Positions 1 to 10,712 of a stretch of 64,000 nucleotides of DNA are shown here, piece by piece. Made by a program: the position numbers and the translations under genes. The stretch is taken from NCBI GenBank assembly GCA_963921935.1, contig OY998178.1, positions 195,332,862 to 195,396,861 on the forward strand. The letters are read 5' to 3'. The DNA comes from Galeruca laticollis (Eukaryota > Arthropoda > Insecta > Coleoptera > Chrysomelidae). Below the pieces are notes generated by a model. That model did not search any database and had not been told where the DNA came from. It saw only the letters and a program-made list of their open reading frames with translations. How positions within the stretch are numbered: the stretch's first letter is position 1; every line of letters begins with the position of its first letter.

Positions 1-1326
1 TACCGACATTTGTTCCTTTTGACTATACTCAGAAAAATGTTTCTGGGGTATATTCTGATTTTGTCGTAGAGAAAGTCAGTTGTTGTTGCATTATCTCAGA
101 TATATTATTTTTATTACATTCAGTTTTTTCATCCGATTTCATTCCTTCCATCTAACTAAAAACTTTTGTAGAATTGGCCTCACAAAGTATGTGTTTATCT
201 ACTCCTGGGATTTATGTCCGAACTCTATAAAAAGTTGTCGAACCGTCCAACGGCGCCATTCGACTTTCATATAAAAAAATATCACAAAAGTATTTCCATT
301 TGTCATAACAAGCCGCCTTATGATGTTGGCCCATATTAAATATGAATTTATTTCTATTGTAATCTACAGAATGGATTTTCATAGGGGGAATGGTCTCCTT
401 GCTTTTCCTCGATAACGAGAAGATAGTGTATAATATATAATTTATGACTTGATAAATCCTATGGTATGAATTTCCTTGTTCACTTTCCACTTCCACACAC
501 ACCGTTACCAGATATTACATACTCGTATATGAGCACTGCCTCAGTTAGTCTAGAACCAGAAATATTTCGAAGAAGAGCATTATATAGTTAAAAAATAATT
601 AAGATCTATATAAAATTCAGATGAGTACATGGAAAATGTTGACTTGACATTTGGATAATTATAATATATTTGAGTTTAAAAACTGCCTCATATTGTCCTG
701 TTTTTTGGAATTCAGTGTGGATCCATGCAGCCAAGAACAATGTTGAAGATATAACCATAACTATCCCATAGATTTTGTGTACATAATAAATTTACGATAG
801 TGGGTTATATTATCGTCTAAAAACTAGAGAAACATTGAATTACAGGCTTAGAGGACAAGCAAAGCTTATTTCCGAAGAAACTTCGATTCCATCTTTGTTA
901 CATCGACTATGAGGCAAGACAGGGTCAGACGCTTCTCGCCAAGGTGTCATTCAAGGCATTATTCTAACAATACAGGTGGACCACGAATAGGAAGATATAT
1001 ATACACAAGTGATTGATATATTCGTGCTATTGATAAACGTCGGAGACCTGCATGTTACTGGTGCCCAAGAGGAATAACATGTTGATTGGGAATTCAATCC
1101 CAAGTTTACCAAGGTCGTACATTGGAGTATTATTGCGAATTTAGAATTTTTTGCATTTTAAAAACATCTAGTGTAGGTCAGACCTTCCATTACACTTTTC
1201 GCAAAGATCAGATGTTATAACTTTTGTTTTGTAGAGATGGGCGTGTTAACATGCATGTCCGAATCAAATTAATATAATTTAAGAGACCATATGTCTTCGG
1301 CTGTAGGGAGTGTTCTTGTACCAACA
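1..1326. other. Unassigned AT-rich sequence
   Basis: I recognise no gene here. Reading frames are short in all six frames. Around 840-1120 the base composition is slightly more balanced and one frame holds a short basic stretch with two Cys residues, but no family could be named. The stretch ends at the TTAT target duplication of the downstream LTR element. Confidence 0.5.
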
Positions 1327-1330
1327 TTAT

Positions 1331-1822
1331 TGTAATGGTTTCTTATTTAGTTAAACAGTAAATGGGTGAGATAAACTTTAAACACACGGTATGGCTACTT
1401 ACGAATTCATTTAAACACTAACACTTAATTTATATACACTTAACTATTCACTTATATTTTATTTACATGCACACAAACTTAATTATTAGTTTATATCAAC
1501 ACTTCACTCTTCGCTATTTCGGTGAACTCTACATTATTTCACGAGATCACTTTATAAACTAAAACTAAACTTCTCCGCTGGTGGGTACTTTATATATGTT
1601 AGTGTCTTTTTTACTAGATAATTCTAGATTGCGGCTTACACAAAAACAATTGGCTCTGGCATTTTCTAGTTAAGACTGGTCACAAAAACAATGTCTAGAT
1701 ACGATAGTCACAATCGTAAACAGTTCTAAAAAATACCTGCGCTTCCGCCATAATTTTAACTTTCCTACATGACATAGACAGAGTCGGTTTCAGGGACTAT
1801 ACCAGTGTGCTGTTTCGTAACA
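1331..1822 (-). repeat. 3' LTR of Gypsy copy 1
   Basis: About 492 bp, collinear with 5338-5831 and with the LTRs at 51762-52408 and 56072-56436. The reverse strand starts TGTTACGAAACAGC and ends ..TTACA. It diverges from its partner by scattered substitutions (roughly one in ten by eye), so the insertion is not recent. Confidence 0.93.
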
Positions 1823-2273
1823 TTACCCCCTCCTTTAATGAAAGTTCCTCCTGGAACTTTTGTGTATCCGAGACTGGATGTTTGGATCGGCAACTCGCCC
1901 CATTTCTACACTTTCCGATCTTATGGAAATATCAGGGTACCGTCTTCATCGGATACTGATAACGGGGGTTGTAGCTGCAAATTAATATCTGGACACCGGT
2001 ATCTCGAAAGATAATCTCTACCTTGTTCGTGATAACTCGCCAATTCAACTGGTTACTCGCTATCTTAGGCATAGCCAGATTCTTCACGCTGGACACATGG
2101 TCTCGGAGGTATCGAAGTGCTTTCCACACATCGCGGTAGGTATATCGATCTTAAAATGCACTTTTAGTTATCACGTAGAAGACGTACCGTGAATCATGTT
2201 TCGTCTTGCCAGGGGCTGGAATCTGGTCTTCAGGTTTTTCTAATTGCCCGAATTTCTTTCGAAAGACGAATGC
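1823..2273 (-). pseudogene. Pol C-terminal extension with CCCH finger (copy 1, broken)
   Basis: Downstream of the integrase, the reverse strand keeps a conserved segment that is also found in the other copy (52420-52960). Its recognisable core is a PKIASNQL block followed by a C-x7-C-x5-C-x3-H type CCCH zinc-finger region at about 1874-1930. In this copy the first Cys codon of the finger is TGA (stop) and several frameshifts separate the pieces. I do not recognise the domain from well-known Gypsy pol proteins. It is neither a chromodomain nor an obvious envelope. Conservation in two separately decayed copies argues that it belonged to the element. Confidence 0.6.
1826..1836 (-). other. Polypurine tract, copy 1
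   Basis: AAAGGAGGGGG on the reverse strand, directly inside the 3' LTR, the expected position for plus-strand DNA priming. The second copy has AAGGAGGGGG at the same place. Confidence 0.85.
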
Positions 2274-3500
2274 CTACCGTCGTGCGTTCTTGAGACGGGC
2301 GGCTATGTTGTATGCCAGTGAATAATCTTCCGGGAGAGTAAACAAATGTTGTCGTTGTTCTGAAGTGACTCCATATCCAGCTTTTCCGGTACCTCCATAC
2401 TCGCTCATAAATAATTCGAAGGTAGGGTCAGACAAATGTCGATTATGGTTTACTCCTTTCTCTAGGTCATGGTCTCCTTCGAATAACGCAAGTCGGTTTT
2501 GGTGAACTACTTTTGGTTTTCCGTTGGGGATCTTGCTTATGCGATATATAACATCATTGATCCTTTTCATGATTGAGTATGGACCTTCCCAGGATTTTCG
2601 TAATTTTGGAGAAAATCCTTTTCTCTCTGATGGCTGGAAACTACTTTGGACATGTATTTTCCAATAGTCCTGTTCATTCTCTCGACCATTCCATCTGACT
2701 GTGGATGTTATGCTTTTGTCCTGGTCTTTTCCATTTTCAGCCTCTCGCAAATCTCGTGAAACAGATAGCTTTCGAAATTTCTTCCCTGGTCACTGTGGAC
2801 TTCCACTTGCACTCCACATCTGCTGATAAATTCTTTCACCAATACATCCGCGACAGTTGTGGCCTCTTGGTTCGGGATAGCGTAAATTTCCACCCACTTT
2901 GTGAAATAATCTATTACAACCAGGATGTATTTACCACCATTTTCTGTCGTCAGAAATGGTCCAGCGATGTCTAAAGCAATCCTTTCGAAAGGGCTTCCAA
3001 CATTATACCGTTTAATAGGTGCCTTCCTCTTACGATGTGATCAATTACTCGTAGCACAAGTCGTAAATTTCTCACACCGGTCCTTCACAACGTCGAAGCT
3101 GTACCTCCAATAAAACCTTTCACGGACTCGAGGCTTTTCTTCACTCCCAGATGACCTTCCGATGGAATGTTGTGTAACTTCTTTAGTACCTCAGCTACTC
3201 TCGTTCTAGGGATAACTATCTGTCTCTTCATCTCGGAAACATCATCGTTTTCAAGGACTCTTTTCAACAGCCCTTCTTCCAGGACAAGGAAGTCCCACTG
3301 AGCCCAATATGCCTTGAGTGTCGGTGAAAATCTTGACACTTATTGCCATGTAGTTCGCCGATTTTCTTCCTTGCATTGCCGGATCATCTTTAGGTGAGTA
3401 TCAGTCTCCTGATCTTCTCTGATTCTGGTAGGTGACCATTCCTCGTTGACTACAGTAGTTCTGGAAACTACAGCTTCCCTAGATTACACCTTGTTGCAGT
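2274..3500 (-). pseudogene. Gypsy integrase with C-terminal fusion (copy 1)
   Basis: The reverse strand encodes, in order, the segment before the integrase, an HHCC zinc-binding region (H..GHLGVKKSLE then paired Cys, about 3040-3180), the catalytic core with the first Asp in IALDIAGPF (about 2960), the second Asp in HSDQGRNFES (about 2790), and the Glu in the SDGMVERMNR block 35 residues further on. This is a complete D,D35E triad interrupted by one stop and frameshifts. Just after the core about 100 residues are missing: the sequence jumps to the C-terminal SPKLRKSWEGPY..VVH.NRLA block typical of Gypsy integrases. It then runs on without a break into an extra YGVTSE..LFTLPEDY segment of unknown role. 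Confidence 0.85.
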
Positions 3501-3594
3501 GGGAGCAGTCTGTTGAGCACGACCGTCTAGGCAAAGTCGGCTTTTCGGTGATTCACATCAGCTCGATGTTCACGATGACCGGCGTTCTTGGGTT

Positions 3595-5293
3595 GCAGGA
3601 GTCTTGGGGCGCTTAAACGGACTGCGTACGTGCTCTAGCTCGCCACACTTCCGGCATTGGATCTTCTTCGGTTTCTTGTCTGCCATACCTTTCAATAAGT
3701 TGATGATCTGGTCAAGTTTGTCATCGTTATCTTCTTCCTGCATGGTCCTACCTTTGTTGTACCGCGAGCGCTTCGTGACTGCTTTGCATTTGAGAGATTC
3801 TTGGTTTGCAGTAGTCGTAGGACGCTTACACGAATTGCGTGCATGCTTTATCTCGCCACAATTACATCACCTGATTTTCTGTGGCTTCTTGTCTACCATA
3901 CCTTTCAACAAGTTGCAGCAGCAGTCAATGCATCGACCAATGTTTTAGGATGGGCTAATTGAAGCGTCTTCTCCATATCGTAGTCTCATAAGCCGTCAAT
4001 AAAAGCCTGGAGGCCTAAACCTTCCATCATGTTATTGGTGCTGATGGATAAGTAAATCGAACTAGTCGGGCAATATCCATTTCATACTCTTGAAGAGCTT
4101 CGTCATGTTACTGCCTTCGGTTCTTCAGCTGTGTTGTCGCCAATACGGCCCTATCAGCATCCACCTACGCCGACCGCTAGCGACAAGTCGTAGAGGGATC
4201 GAGGTACAACAACTGTCACCACTGACAGTAGTCAATTTCAATATCGACGTTACGCTACACATGTTTAAAAATTTGTAATTCTTTACGATCTTTTGTTGAT
4301 AGTTGAAGATTATATAATTAAAATTTTGTTACGTGAAATTCTAAAAATTATTCACTTCTACACAACAAGCTGGAATCTGTGCAAATGTTCCAAATGTTCG
4401 TGACCATATCGCATGTCCAACCTCTTCTTCAGCTGCTCGAAATCATCCATTTGTTCCAGAGGTAACGTCTGAAGTACATTTAAGGAATCTCTCCAAAGCT
4501 TGATAGTTCAGTTCACTGCCTTGTCTCTATCGGACCAATTATTCACTATAGCGGTTGCTTCAGATTGTTTCATATAACTGGTCCACGACATTTTTCCATC
4601 GAACGTTGGGGCCTTGACTCGGGTAAAACTGCCAATGTCTCCTAACTGAGAGTGTGTTTCTGTCTTACAATGTTTCGTTTGCTCGATCTCCTTTTCTTCC
4701 GCTGGCGTGTCTGGAATTCTTATATCTGTCACCTTTTTTTCTAACTCCTTGATTTTATCGTCCATCGTTGTCATCTTCTTCTCAATCTTCTCGTCCACCG
4801 TTGTAATCATATTCTCAATCTTCTCGTCCATCGTTGACATTTCACTCTCGATTACAGATTTTAGAGACGAAATTCCATTTTCAACGTCAGCGGCAATGTC
4901 GTTTTTCATTAATAAGATATCGGCAGATATATCGTTTTTCAAAGCAGAAATCGTGTCGTCAATATTAGCAGAAATGTCGTTCTTCATAGCAGAAATATCG
5001 TTCTTCATAGCAGAAATCTTCTCGTCCATGTTCTCTTCCATGGCAGAAATCTTCTCGTCCCTGTTAGCAGAAATATTAGCAGAAATATTAGCAGAAATAT
5101 TAGCAGAAATTGACGAGATTAAGGTGGAAGCCTCGTCATTAAATAAAACTGTTTCTGGATCAAAGCCGTCATTTTCCAGTGCTACTTAAAGTCTTTCTAC
5201 TAATTCACTTTTCTTACCGGACGTTTCCAACTCACGATCTTCCAATTCTGCTCTTAACTCAGTCACTTTCAACTCACATAGTCTCTTGGCCAT
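3595..5293 (-). pseudogene. Gypsy Gag with SAP-like N-terminus and coiled coil (copy 1)
   Basis: The ATG at 5293 (reverse) opens a Gag that starts MAKRLCELKV; residues about 4-38 resemble a SAP motif (short amphipathic helices with a KKSELVERL block). A long coiled-coil-like stretch follows, built of repeated ISAN, ISAMKND and MDEKIE units, and then a Gag core (VKAPTFDGK..W, RLDMRYG.EHLE). Breaks: a stop in the SAP region, an AT-rich insertion of about 110 bp near 4260-4370, and frameshifts. Toward the 3' end (about 3595-3930) the DKKPKKI..C..CGE..H..CKRP zinc-knuckle segment appears twice in tandem; copy 2 has it once. Confidence 0.8.
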
Positions 5294-5317
5294 TTTTACG
5301 TAGCAATTCATTTATAT

Positions 5318-5337
5318 TACCTCACACCTGACACCAA
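5318..5337 (-). other. Primer-binding site of Gypsy copy 1
   Basis: TTGGTGTCAGGTGTGAGG lies immediately inside the 5' LTR on the reverse strand, where a tRNA primer should anneal. The same string with one change sits at the equivalent place in copy 2. I cannot name the tRNA with confidence. Confidence 0.7.
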
Positions 5338-5831
5338 TGTGATGGTTTTCTTATTTAGTTAAACAGTAAACGGCTGGGATAAACGTTAAACACAAGGTAT
5401 GGCTACGTACGAATTTATTTACACACTAACTCTTAATTTATACACACTCAACTATTCAATTACATTTAATTAATATGCACACAAACTTAATTATTAGCTT
5501 ATATCAACACTTCACTCTTCGCTATTTCGGTGTATTCTAGTGTATTTCACGAGATTACTTTATAAACTAAAACTAAACTTCTCCGCTGGTCGGTCCTTTA
5601 CATATATTATTGCCTTTTTTACTATATAATTCTATATTGCGGCTTACACAAAAACAATTGGCTCTGGCATTTTCTAGATAAGACTGGTCACAAAAACAAT
5701 GTCTAGATAAGATAATCACAATCATTGACAGTTATAAGAAATCCCTGCGCATTCGCCATAAATTTAACTTTCCTACATGGCATAGGCAGAGTCGGATTCA
5801 GGGACTATAACCAGTGTGCTGTTTCATAACA
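5338..5831 (-). repeat. 5' LTR of Gypsy copy 1
   Basis: Direct repeat partner of 1331-1822, with TG..CA ends, next to the primer-binding site and followed by the TTAT duplication at 5832-5835. Confidence 0.93.
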
Positions 5832-6000
5832 TTATTTTGGAATATCTTTTTGTATCAAAGTTTACTGTGAATTTTTTTGTTACAATGGTTTTCCCAGTGG
5901 AGGGTTCATTTTTAGTATAAATTGTTTTTGCTTATGTTGATGCAAACAGATAGGTAATTATTCTGAAAATATACTTCCCTTTTTTCAATACTTTCTTTCG

Positions 6001-6003
<3 letters not shown>

Positions 6004-6064
<61 letters not shown>
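6004..6064. repeat. (TA)n microsatellite
   Basis: About 30 uninterrupted TA units. It cuts off the 3' side of the reverse-strand LINE RNase H fragment that follows. Confidence 0.97.
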
Positions 6065-6065
<1 letters not shown>

Positions 6066-6858
6066 GTGCTCGTTTTGTTTTATGCCCATGTGAGCTTTCA
6101 CCCAAGCCATTTGTATATTGAATTTCTTTGAGTTGTCCTAATATAACTTGAATTTTGAAAATATACGGGTGAGAAACGAGGGAACTTAGATTGATCGCTT
6201 TATTTATACTTTGTAGGACAGATAAAGAATCAGAGAATATGGTAATGCTGGTTTTGAGATACTACGTATTCTAATGCTCTCAATATTCCGTACGCCTCTG
6301 CTGTGTGTTTCGAACTTTTCTCATTTTTCCTTTGTGGATAAAAAATGCACACCCTGTAACTAACTCATGCATACAGGCTTGGTACTCGCGTTATTATCTA
6401 TAATTCTTTCATGTAAATTTAGATTATATTGAGCAGTTTTGGAGTATTTTGTAATTATAATTTTTGGTTTGTTTTGATATAATTCAAAGTACTTATCGCT
6501 TATGTATTGCATCAATGTTGTGTTGCAAATTGTTTCAGATTAAGACAGATACTTCATGGATTAATGGCGATTGATTTATTTTGTATTTTGAAATCATTGT
6601 TTCAGCCATATATTATATTCTCAATTTTAATGGTGGATCTATTCCTTCTACTCTAATTGCTTCGACAGGTGTAGACTTCATTGCACCGATACCAATTCTT
6701 AGAGCTTTATTTTGGATAAGATCTAGCAGTTTTAGATGTGTGTAATTTGCTTCGTACAGTATGCTATCATATAATAATAATATATGTTCATTCCATAACC
6801 AAACAGAAATATACAAACTACAAAATTTCACTAACATTTTTGATGTAGAAGTAAACAA
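6065..6858 (-). pseudogene. LINE fragment: RT connection and RNase H
   Basis: On the reverse strand, 6858-6613 encodes the end of a non-LTR RT (LDLIQNKALRIGIGAMKSTPVEA), a block common in insect LINEs with an RNase H domain. Further downstream, in several frames, come RNase H remnants: a DSLSVLQSI block with an expected acidic residue, a YGILRALEY block and a WVKAHMGI-type block close to the TA array. Frameshifts and stops are numerous, so this is a dead, 5'- and 3'-truncated piece. Confidence 0.7.
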
Positions 6859-7229
6859 TTAATCACTAAAGCTGCGGATAACTAGGTTACCAACAACTTG
6901 TGTGTGATATAATAAACAGATACATTGAAATTAAATTATAAAGATACAATTAAGTAAATATTATTTTTAGTATTGATAGTGTCGGTATAATAATCACCAA
7001 TTTGGTATAGTATTGACAAATTCAGTAATATTGACAAGTTCAGTAGATACAGTGAGTCGGGTAGGTAGATATAATACAATTCTCAATATATACATATACA
7101 TATATACGCACATACATGCACCTTTTTTTAAAATTGTTTTTTATACTTTGGAAAAAGTCCCTATTTGTTCGATATTATCAACTTTTTCAATTTACATTTA
7201 AAATTTTTATCTTTTTTAAGGTTTTGAAG
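6859..7229. other. No gene recognised
   Basis: AT-rich linker between two LINE fragments. Short tandem-like echoes (gacaaattcagtaatatt) and a small TA-rich run near 7085-7110, nothing codable. Confidence 0.5.
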
Positions 7230-8030
7230 TTCTACAAGTATTCTGCTTAAAAATTTTGGGCCCAAGTAATCAAAGCAGTGTTGTCCAATAATTTTTTCTC
7301 TTTTAGGTAAGTTGTATGTGTTCTGTTTATATCTAGTATCATGAGTGTGTTTAAGACGTTCTAATATATGTTTATTCCGTTTTAGGTAGAGCAGTATTCT
7401 AAGCCAGTATAATTATTCATAACTTAGCTCATCACATATAATCCATCACTTGGAAACCTGATATTGTTTTGGCAAATAATGCGTAACATCCATCTTTGTA
7501 GTACATTTACATTTTCAATGTGGCAATTATATACTCCACCCCAACCAGATATGCCATAGCTCAGTCGTGACGGTACTAAAGAAAAGTACAACATTTTCAA
7601 GTGGTGCATATCCAATAGGTCTCTCAAGTATTTTAATCTCTGAGTTTGTTAGCAATATTTTTTGTTTGCAGATCCCATTTGAGATGACGGTCAATAATAA
7701 TTGCAAGATATTTAATTCTATCTCCTTCTGGAATTTTAGTAGTTATGTCAATATCCAAATAACCGATTTGTCTAGTAAGATGTGAAAGGCATATATACTG
7801 TTTTATCTACATTTAGTGTTAGTTCATTAAATTGAAACCAGGTTTTTATTTTCTTAAAAGCGATTTCAGCTTGTGTTTTCAATGGAGCCCAACTAGAAGC
7901 GGTAAAATGGATAGCAGTATCATCGGCGAAGCTAATAATTTTGCCCCTGATGTCCAGGAAAAAAGGCAATTTAAATAGATATTGAATAGCAGCGGGCACA
8001 GTACAGAGCCTTGTTACATACACATCCTAT
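7230..8030 (-). pseudogene. LINE RT fragment, C-terminal half
   Basis: The reverse strand from 8023 carries the RT catalytic-loop region as FADDT (usual YADDT), followed by LTLNVDKT; then at 7627-7424 the connection region (LVPSRLSYGISGWGG), and near 7250-7400 the C-terminal HTTYL..K block with a short tail. The order and spacing fit the last 260 or so residues of an insect Jockey/CR1-group LINE ORF2. Stops and frame changes make it a pseudogene. The 5' part is missing. Confidence 0.8.
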
Positions 8031-9474
8031 GAACTCCTTTTTAGGAACTTCCCATAGGAAACATTCATACGATGTTAATTTGTATACTTCTCACTAACGT
8101 CACATACATAACGTTACTGTAATATGACAAATTAACATGTTTCTAAGATGATCCACACATGTGTTGCAGTTACTTTTACATCTTTCGAAATAATTTTTAG
8201 TAACTTCCTACGATTACGTCTGTACCATATAAGTTCATAAACCTCTCAGTAATATCTCATATTAAACATCACAGTAACATAAAAAAGGAGAGGAACTGAT
8301 GAACGGAAGTAGTTATCTGTGGAAACAAATGACAAGCAGACAAGCATGAAATGACGGGTGGCTTTCAGTTTTGTTTTGTCTTATATTTTATTTGCATGAA
8401 TAACATTTTTGCAAAAAAAAGTACTTGAATAAAGTGGTTTCCATTTTCGTTAGTTCCTACTCAGCTACAGTTTCTATACTTAGTTATAATTCTTGTTATA
8501 ATGGACGAACAACAGTTTTTATCGGTAAGTACCTATTCCAAAATCATAGTTATTAAAACTTAATATTCATTCATTACTTTAATCGGCTATTGTACATTGA
8601 AATTTCAGGTGGCGGAATCGTACATTAACATTAGATAATAGAGTTTACAAGATAAGTGTTTTTTCAACTTTTAGAATATTTTAGTTAGTAAGTATATTTT
8701 AAAAACGATTCACACTATTTCAAATCCTAGATATGCATTATACCCTACAAAAAACTTAATATTGAAATAGGGTAGATATTATTATTAATAGTAAAACATG
8801 ATCATATATTGGCAGAGATTTGAATCTAGAAGAAAATCTTTTCAATTTTCCAGATGTTTCAGAAGCTACTTACATAAAAAAAATAAAAAACATACAGTTG
8901 GTAATTATGTAAAGGGGAGTAACTATTTTAGATAGTCTGATACCGACATTGTATTAAACAGTATAAAAAATATTGAATCAAGTATCTCTAGTTCTAGTTT
9001 TTGTAGTAGTAGTCATGGCCACCAATATAGTTTTGCAAGTTTAGAAAATTTTAACATTAATACTAACAATTCATGTGAACAATTAGAGACTGTTTAAGAC
9101 TTTAAAAACAGAAATTTCTGTTGAAAAGCTCATTTCTATTCGAAAATACACTGAATACAATAAATAATCTGTAGGTGTCCCTTACAATGGGCTATATTAA
9201 TCTAGTTGAATAACATGTAACTCAAGACACTGAATGGTCCAGTCAACAAACATAATTCAATTATTTATTGTAGAAACACAGCTATTGGATACTAAATTGG
9301 ATACAATTAATTATAAACTCACTTAACTTGATAATGTGTTCATATCTCTTCTTCATTAGTCGTTTTTTTTGTAACAGTGTATTAATAATGCTTATTTTAC
9401 ATTAAGTTACAATTCCACGATGTTAATATACAATATGTTCCAGGATGAAAATAACAAGATGAGAATAGTATATT
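8031..9474. other. Unassigned; two exon-like scraps
   Basis: No family recognised. Two items stand out: an ATG at 8501 that reads MDEQQFLS into a GGTAAGTA donor-like site, and a Ser/Asn-rich open stretch at about 8936-9097 ending in TAA. Neither is long enough to support a gene call. They could be ends of a decayed spliced transposon gene. Confidence 0.3.
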
Positions 9475-9779
9475 AATGAAATTGACTGTCTCGACCCTTA
9501 CTTCGTGGAATATGCTCCTATTAGTGTTTTTAAATGAAACTCACGGTCTCTAGTTAATTCCATTATATAATAAAAGTTATTGAAAATTCTAAAAAATTGA
9601 CAATTGTTTCGATAAATCAATATCATCGTCAGAATGACAGAAGTTACATTTCATTTTATGCCTACCTGATGTTCAGTAGTTATTTTTGGCTAGACCAAGA
9701 AGTAACCTAACTTGTGATTGGCTTAATATATGTTTATAGAGAAAAGAAGAAGATGTGATATTACAAATATTGAAGCTAA
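9475..9779 (-). repeat. PLE A left terminal repeat (inverted)
   Basis: Reverse complement of 10446-10712 and of the repeats at 19891-20200 and 22690-22963. It contains an intact-looking hammerhead sequence on the reverse strand. Confidence 0.85.
9586..9644 (-). ncRNA. Hammerhead ribozyme-like motif, PLE A left repeat
   Basis: The reverse strand reads a stem I side, then CUGACGA, a 4-bp stem II (GAUA/UAUC), GAAAC, a 4-nt AAUU loop, and GUC, then AAU..AGAA that pairs back to UUCU..AUU. This is the conserved type I hammerhead core with the tiny stem III (GAAAC-loop-GUC) known from Penelope elements. One extra U lies between the CUGANGA core and stem II. Predicted cleavage is after the C of GUC (position 9599). 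Confidence 0.72.
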
Positions 9780-10330
9780 TTAGTGAAAAAGAAGAAAAAG
9801 TGGCATTACAACTAATATATCCTAATCAAGCTGATGAAATTAAAACTTTTAAAACCATCACATATGCAGGAAATGTTTCTAATAATATTTCAAAGATAAT
9901 ATCTTCAGCAACGAATACAACAATTTCTTTTGAAACAGAAAGTAACTTTAGTACAAAATTATTAAATGTAAAAACAAAAATATCACTATTAAAGAAGTCA
10001 GGTATGTATAAACTCAAATGTCCAGAATGTAATGCTGTCTATTTGGGTCAGACCCTTAGGAATTGTTAAACACGATACAGTGAGCACTTACGAGCATACA
10101 TATTAAAACAACCAGATAAATCCCACTACGCAAAACATCTACTTGACACCAATCATTCATTGACACTTAACACAGAACTGGAAGTGCTGCATATTTGTGA
10201 AAAGAAACAAGAACGGGATTTCCTTGAAGAACTGGAAATAAGAAGACATTTAAGAAACCCACAATATGAAGTTGTCAATGAACAGTTAAATCTAGGGAAT
10301 TCTCCACTAATAAACTGTCTTCTTAAGTGA
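9755..10330 (+). pseudogene. PLE A: GIY-YIG endonuclease C-terminal part
   Basis: The frame from 9755 runs to an in-frame TAA at 10067 and continues in the same frame to TGA at 10328. It contains the region before the endonuclease (EEKVALQLIYP), then the GIY-YIG module: SGMYKLKCPEC with a CxxC pair, YLGQT (the YIG position), RYSEHL and the KSHYAKHLLDTNH block, ending LEELEIRRHL. In Penelope elements this endonuclease nicks target DNA for priming. The RT part is missing. The first 8 or so codons come from the antisense terminal repeat, so the ATG is an artefact of the truncation. Confidence 0.88.
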
Positions 10331-10445
10331 TAATTGTAAAGATCATCAGATATAGTTTTCCTGGTTTTCTATATCATTGCACAGTTATACTGATCTTAAT
10401 TGGAAAAATGATATCCAGGATATCACCATAGGGCTAATAATATTT

Positions 10446-10712
10446 AAGCTTCAACATTTGTAATATCACATCCTCTTCTTTTTTTTATAAACATATATTA
10501 AGCCAATCACAAGTTAGGTTACTTCTTGGTCTAGCCAAAAATAACTACTAAACATCAGGTAGGCATAAAATCATAAAATGAAATGTAACTTCTGTCATTC
10601 TGACGATGATATTGATTTATCGAAACAATTGTCAATTTTTTAGAATTTTCAATAACTTTTATTATATTGTGGAATTAACTAGAGACCGTGAGTTTCATTA
10701 AAAAACACTAAT
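10446..10712 (+). repeat. PLE A right terminal repeat
   Basis: Begins aagcttcaacatttgtaatatc and matches 19891-20160 directly. The outermost 40 or so bases found in the other copies (agcagattgcacaaag..) are missing here. Confidence 0.85.
10588..10645 (+). ncRNA. Hammerhead ribozyme-like motif, PLE A right repeat
   Basis: Same structure as the reverse-strand copy at 9586-9644: UUCU..AUU stem I strand, CUGACGA, U, GAUA-UUGAUU-UAUC stem II, GAAAC-AAUU-GUC, AAU..AGAA stem I return strand. The predicted cleavage site follows C10633. Element A is therefore framed by two hammerheads pointing in opposite directions. Confidence 0.72.

Larger units (their letters stand above)
1327..5835 (-). mobile_element. 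Ty3/Gypsy LTR retrotransposon, copy 1 (internally deleted)
   Basis: Two direct repeats of about 492 and 494 bp (1331-1822 and 5338-5831) begin TGT and end ACA, and the element is flanked by the 4-bp duplication TTAT (1327-1330 and 5832-5835). Read on the reverse strand, the order is 5' LTR, primer-binding site, gag with a CCHC region, integrase, C-terminal extension, polypurine tract, 3' LTR. Protease, reverse transcriptase and RNase H are absent. The gag CCHC region is followed almost directly by the segment just before the integrase, so one large deletion removed the middle of pol. Frameshifts and stops make it non-autonomous. It is the same family as the copy at 51762-56436. Confidence 0.92.
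9475..10712 (+). mobile_element. Penelope-like element A (5'-truncated, inverted terminal repeats)
   Basis: About 1.24 kb: a C-terminal Penelope ORF fragment flanked by roughly 270-300 bp repeats in opposite orientation (9475-9779 and 10446-10712). The left outer end (gtctcgacccttacttcgtgga, reverse sense) matches the right outer ends of elements B and C, showing they are one family. The inverted repeat joins the ORF in mid-coding sequence, a layout known for Penelope elements, whose LTR-like repeats can be direct or inverted. Confidence 0.85.

Noticed and set aside
3604..3948. 114-codon forward frame
   Set aside because: Antisense of the duplicated zinc-knuckle segment of Gag.
4707..5189. 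160-codon forward frame overlapping Gag copy 1, and similar forward frames at 55259-55612 and 55654-56037
   Set aside because: Mirror frames of the repetitive coiled-coil part of Gag on the reverse strand. Their Ile/Phe/Ser-rich content is the antisense of the repeats.
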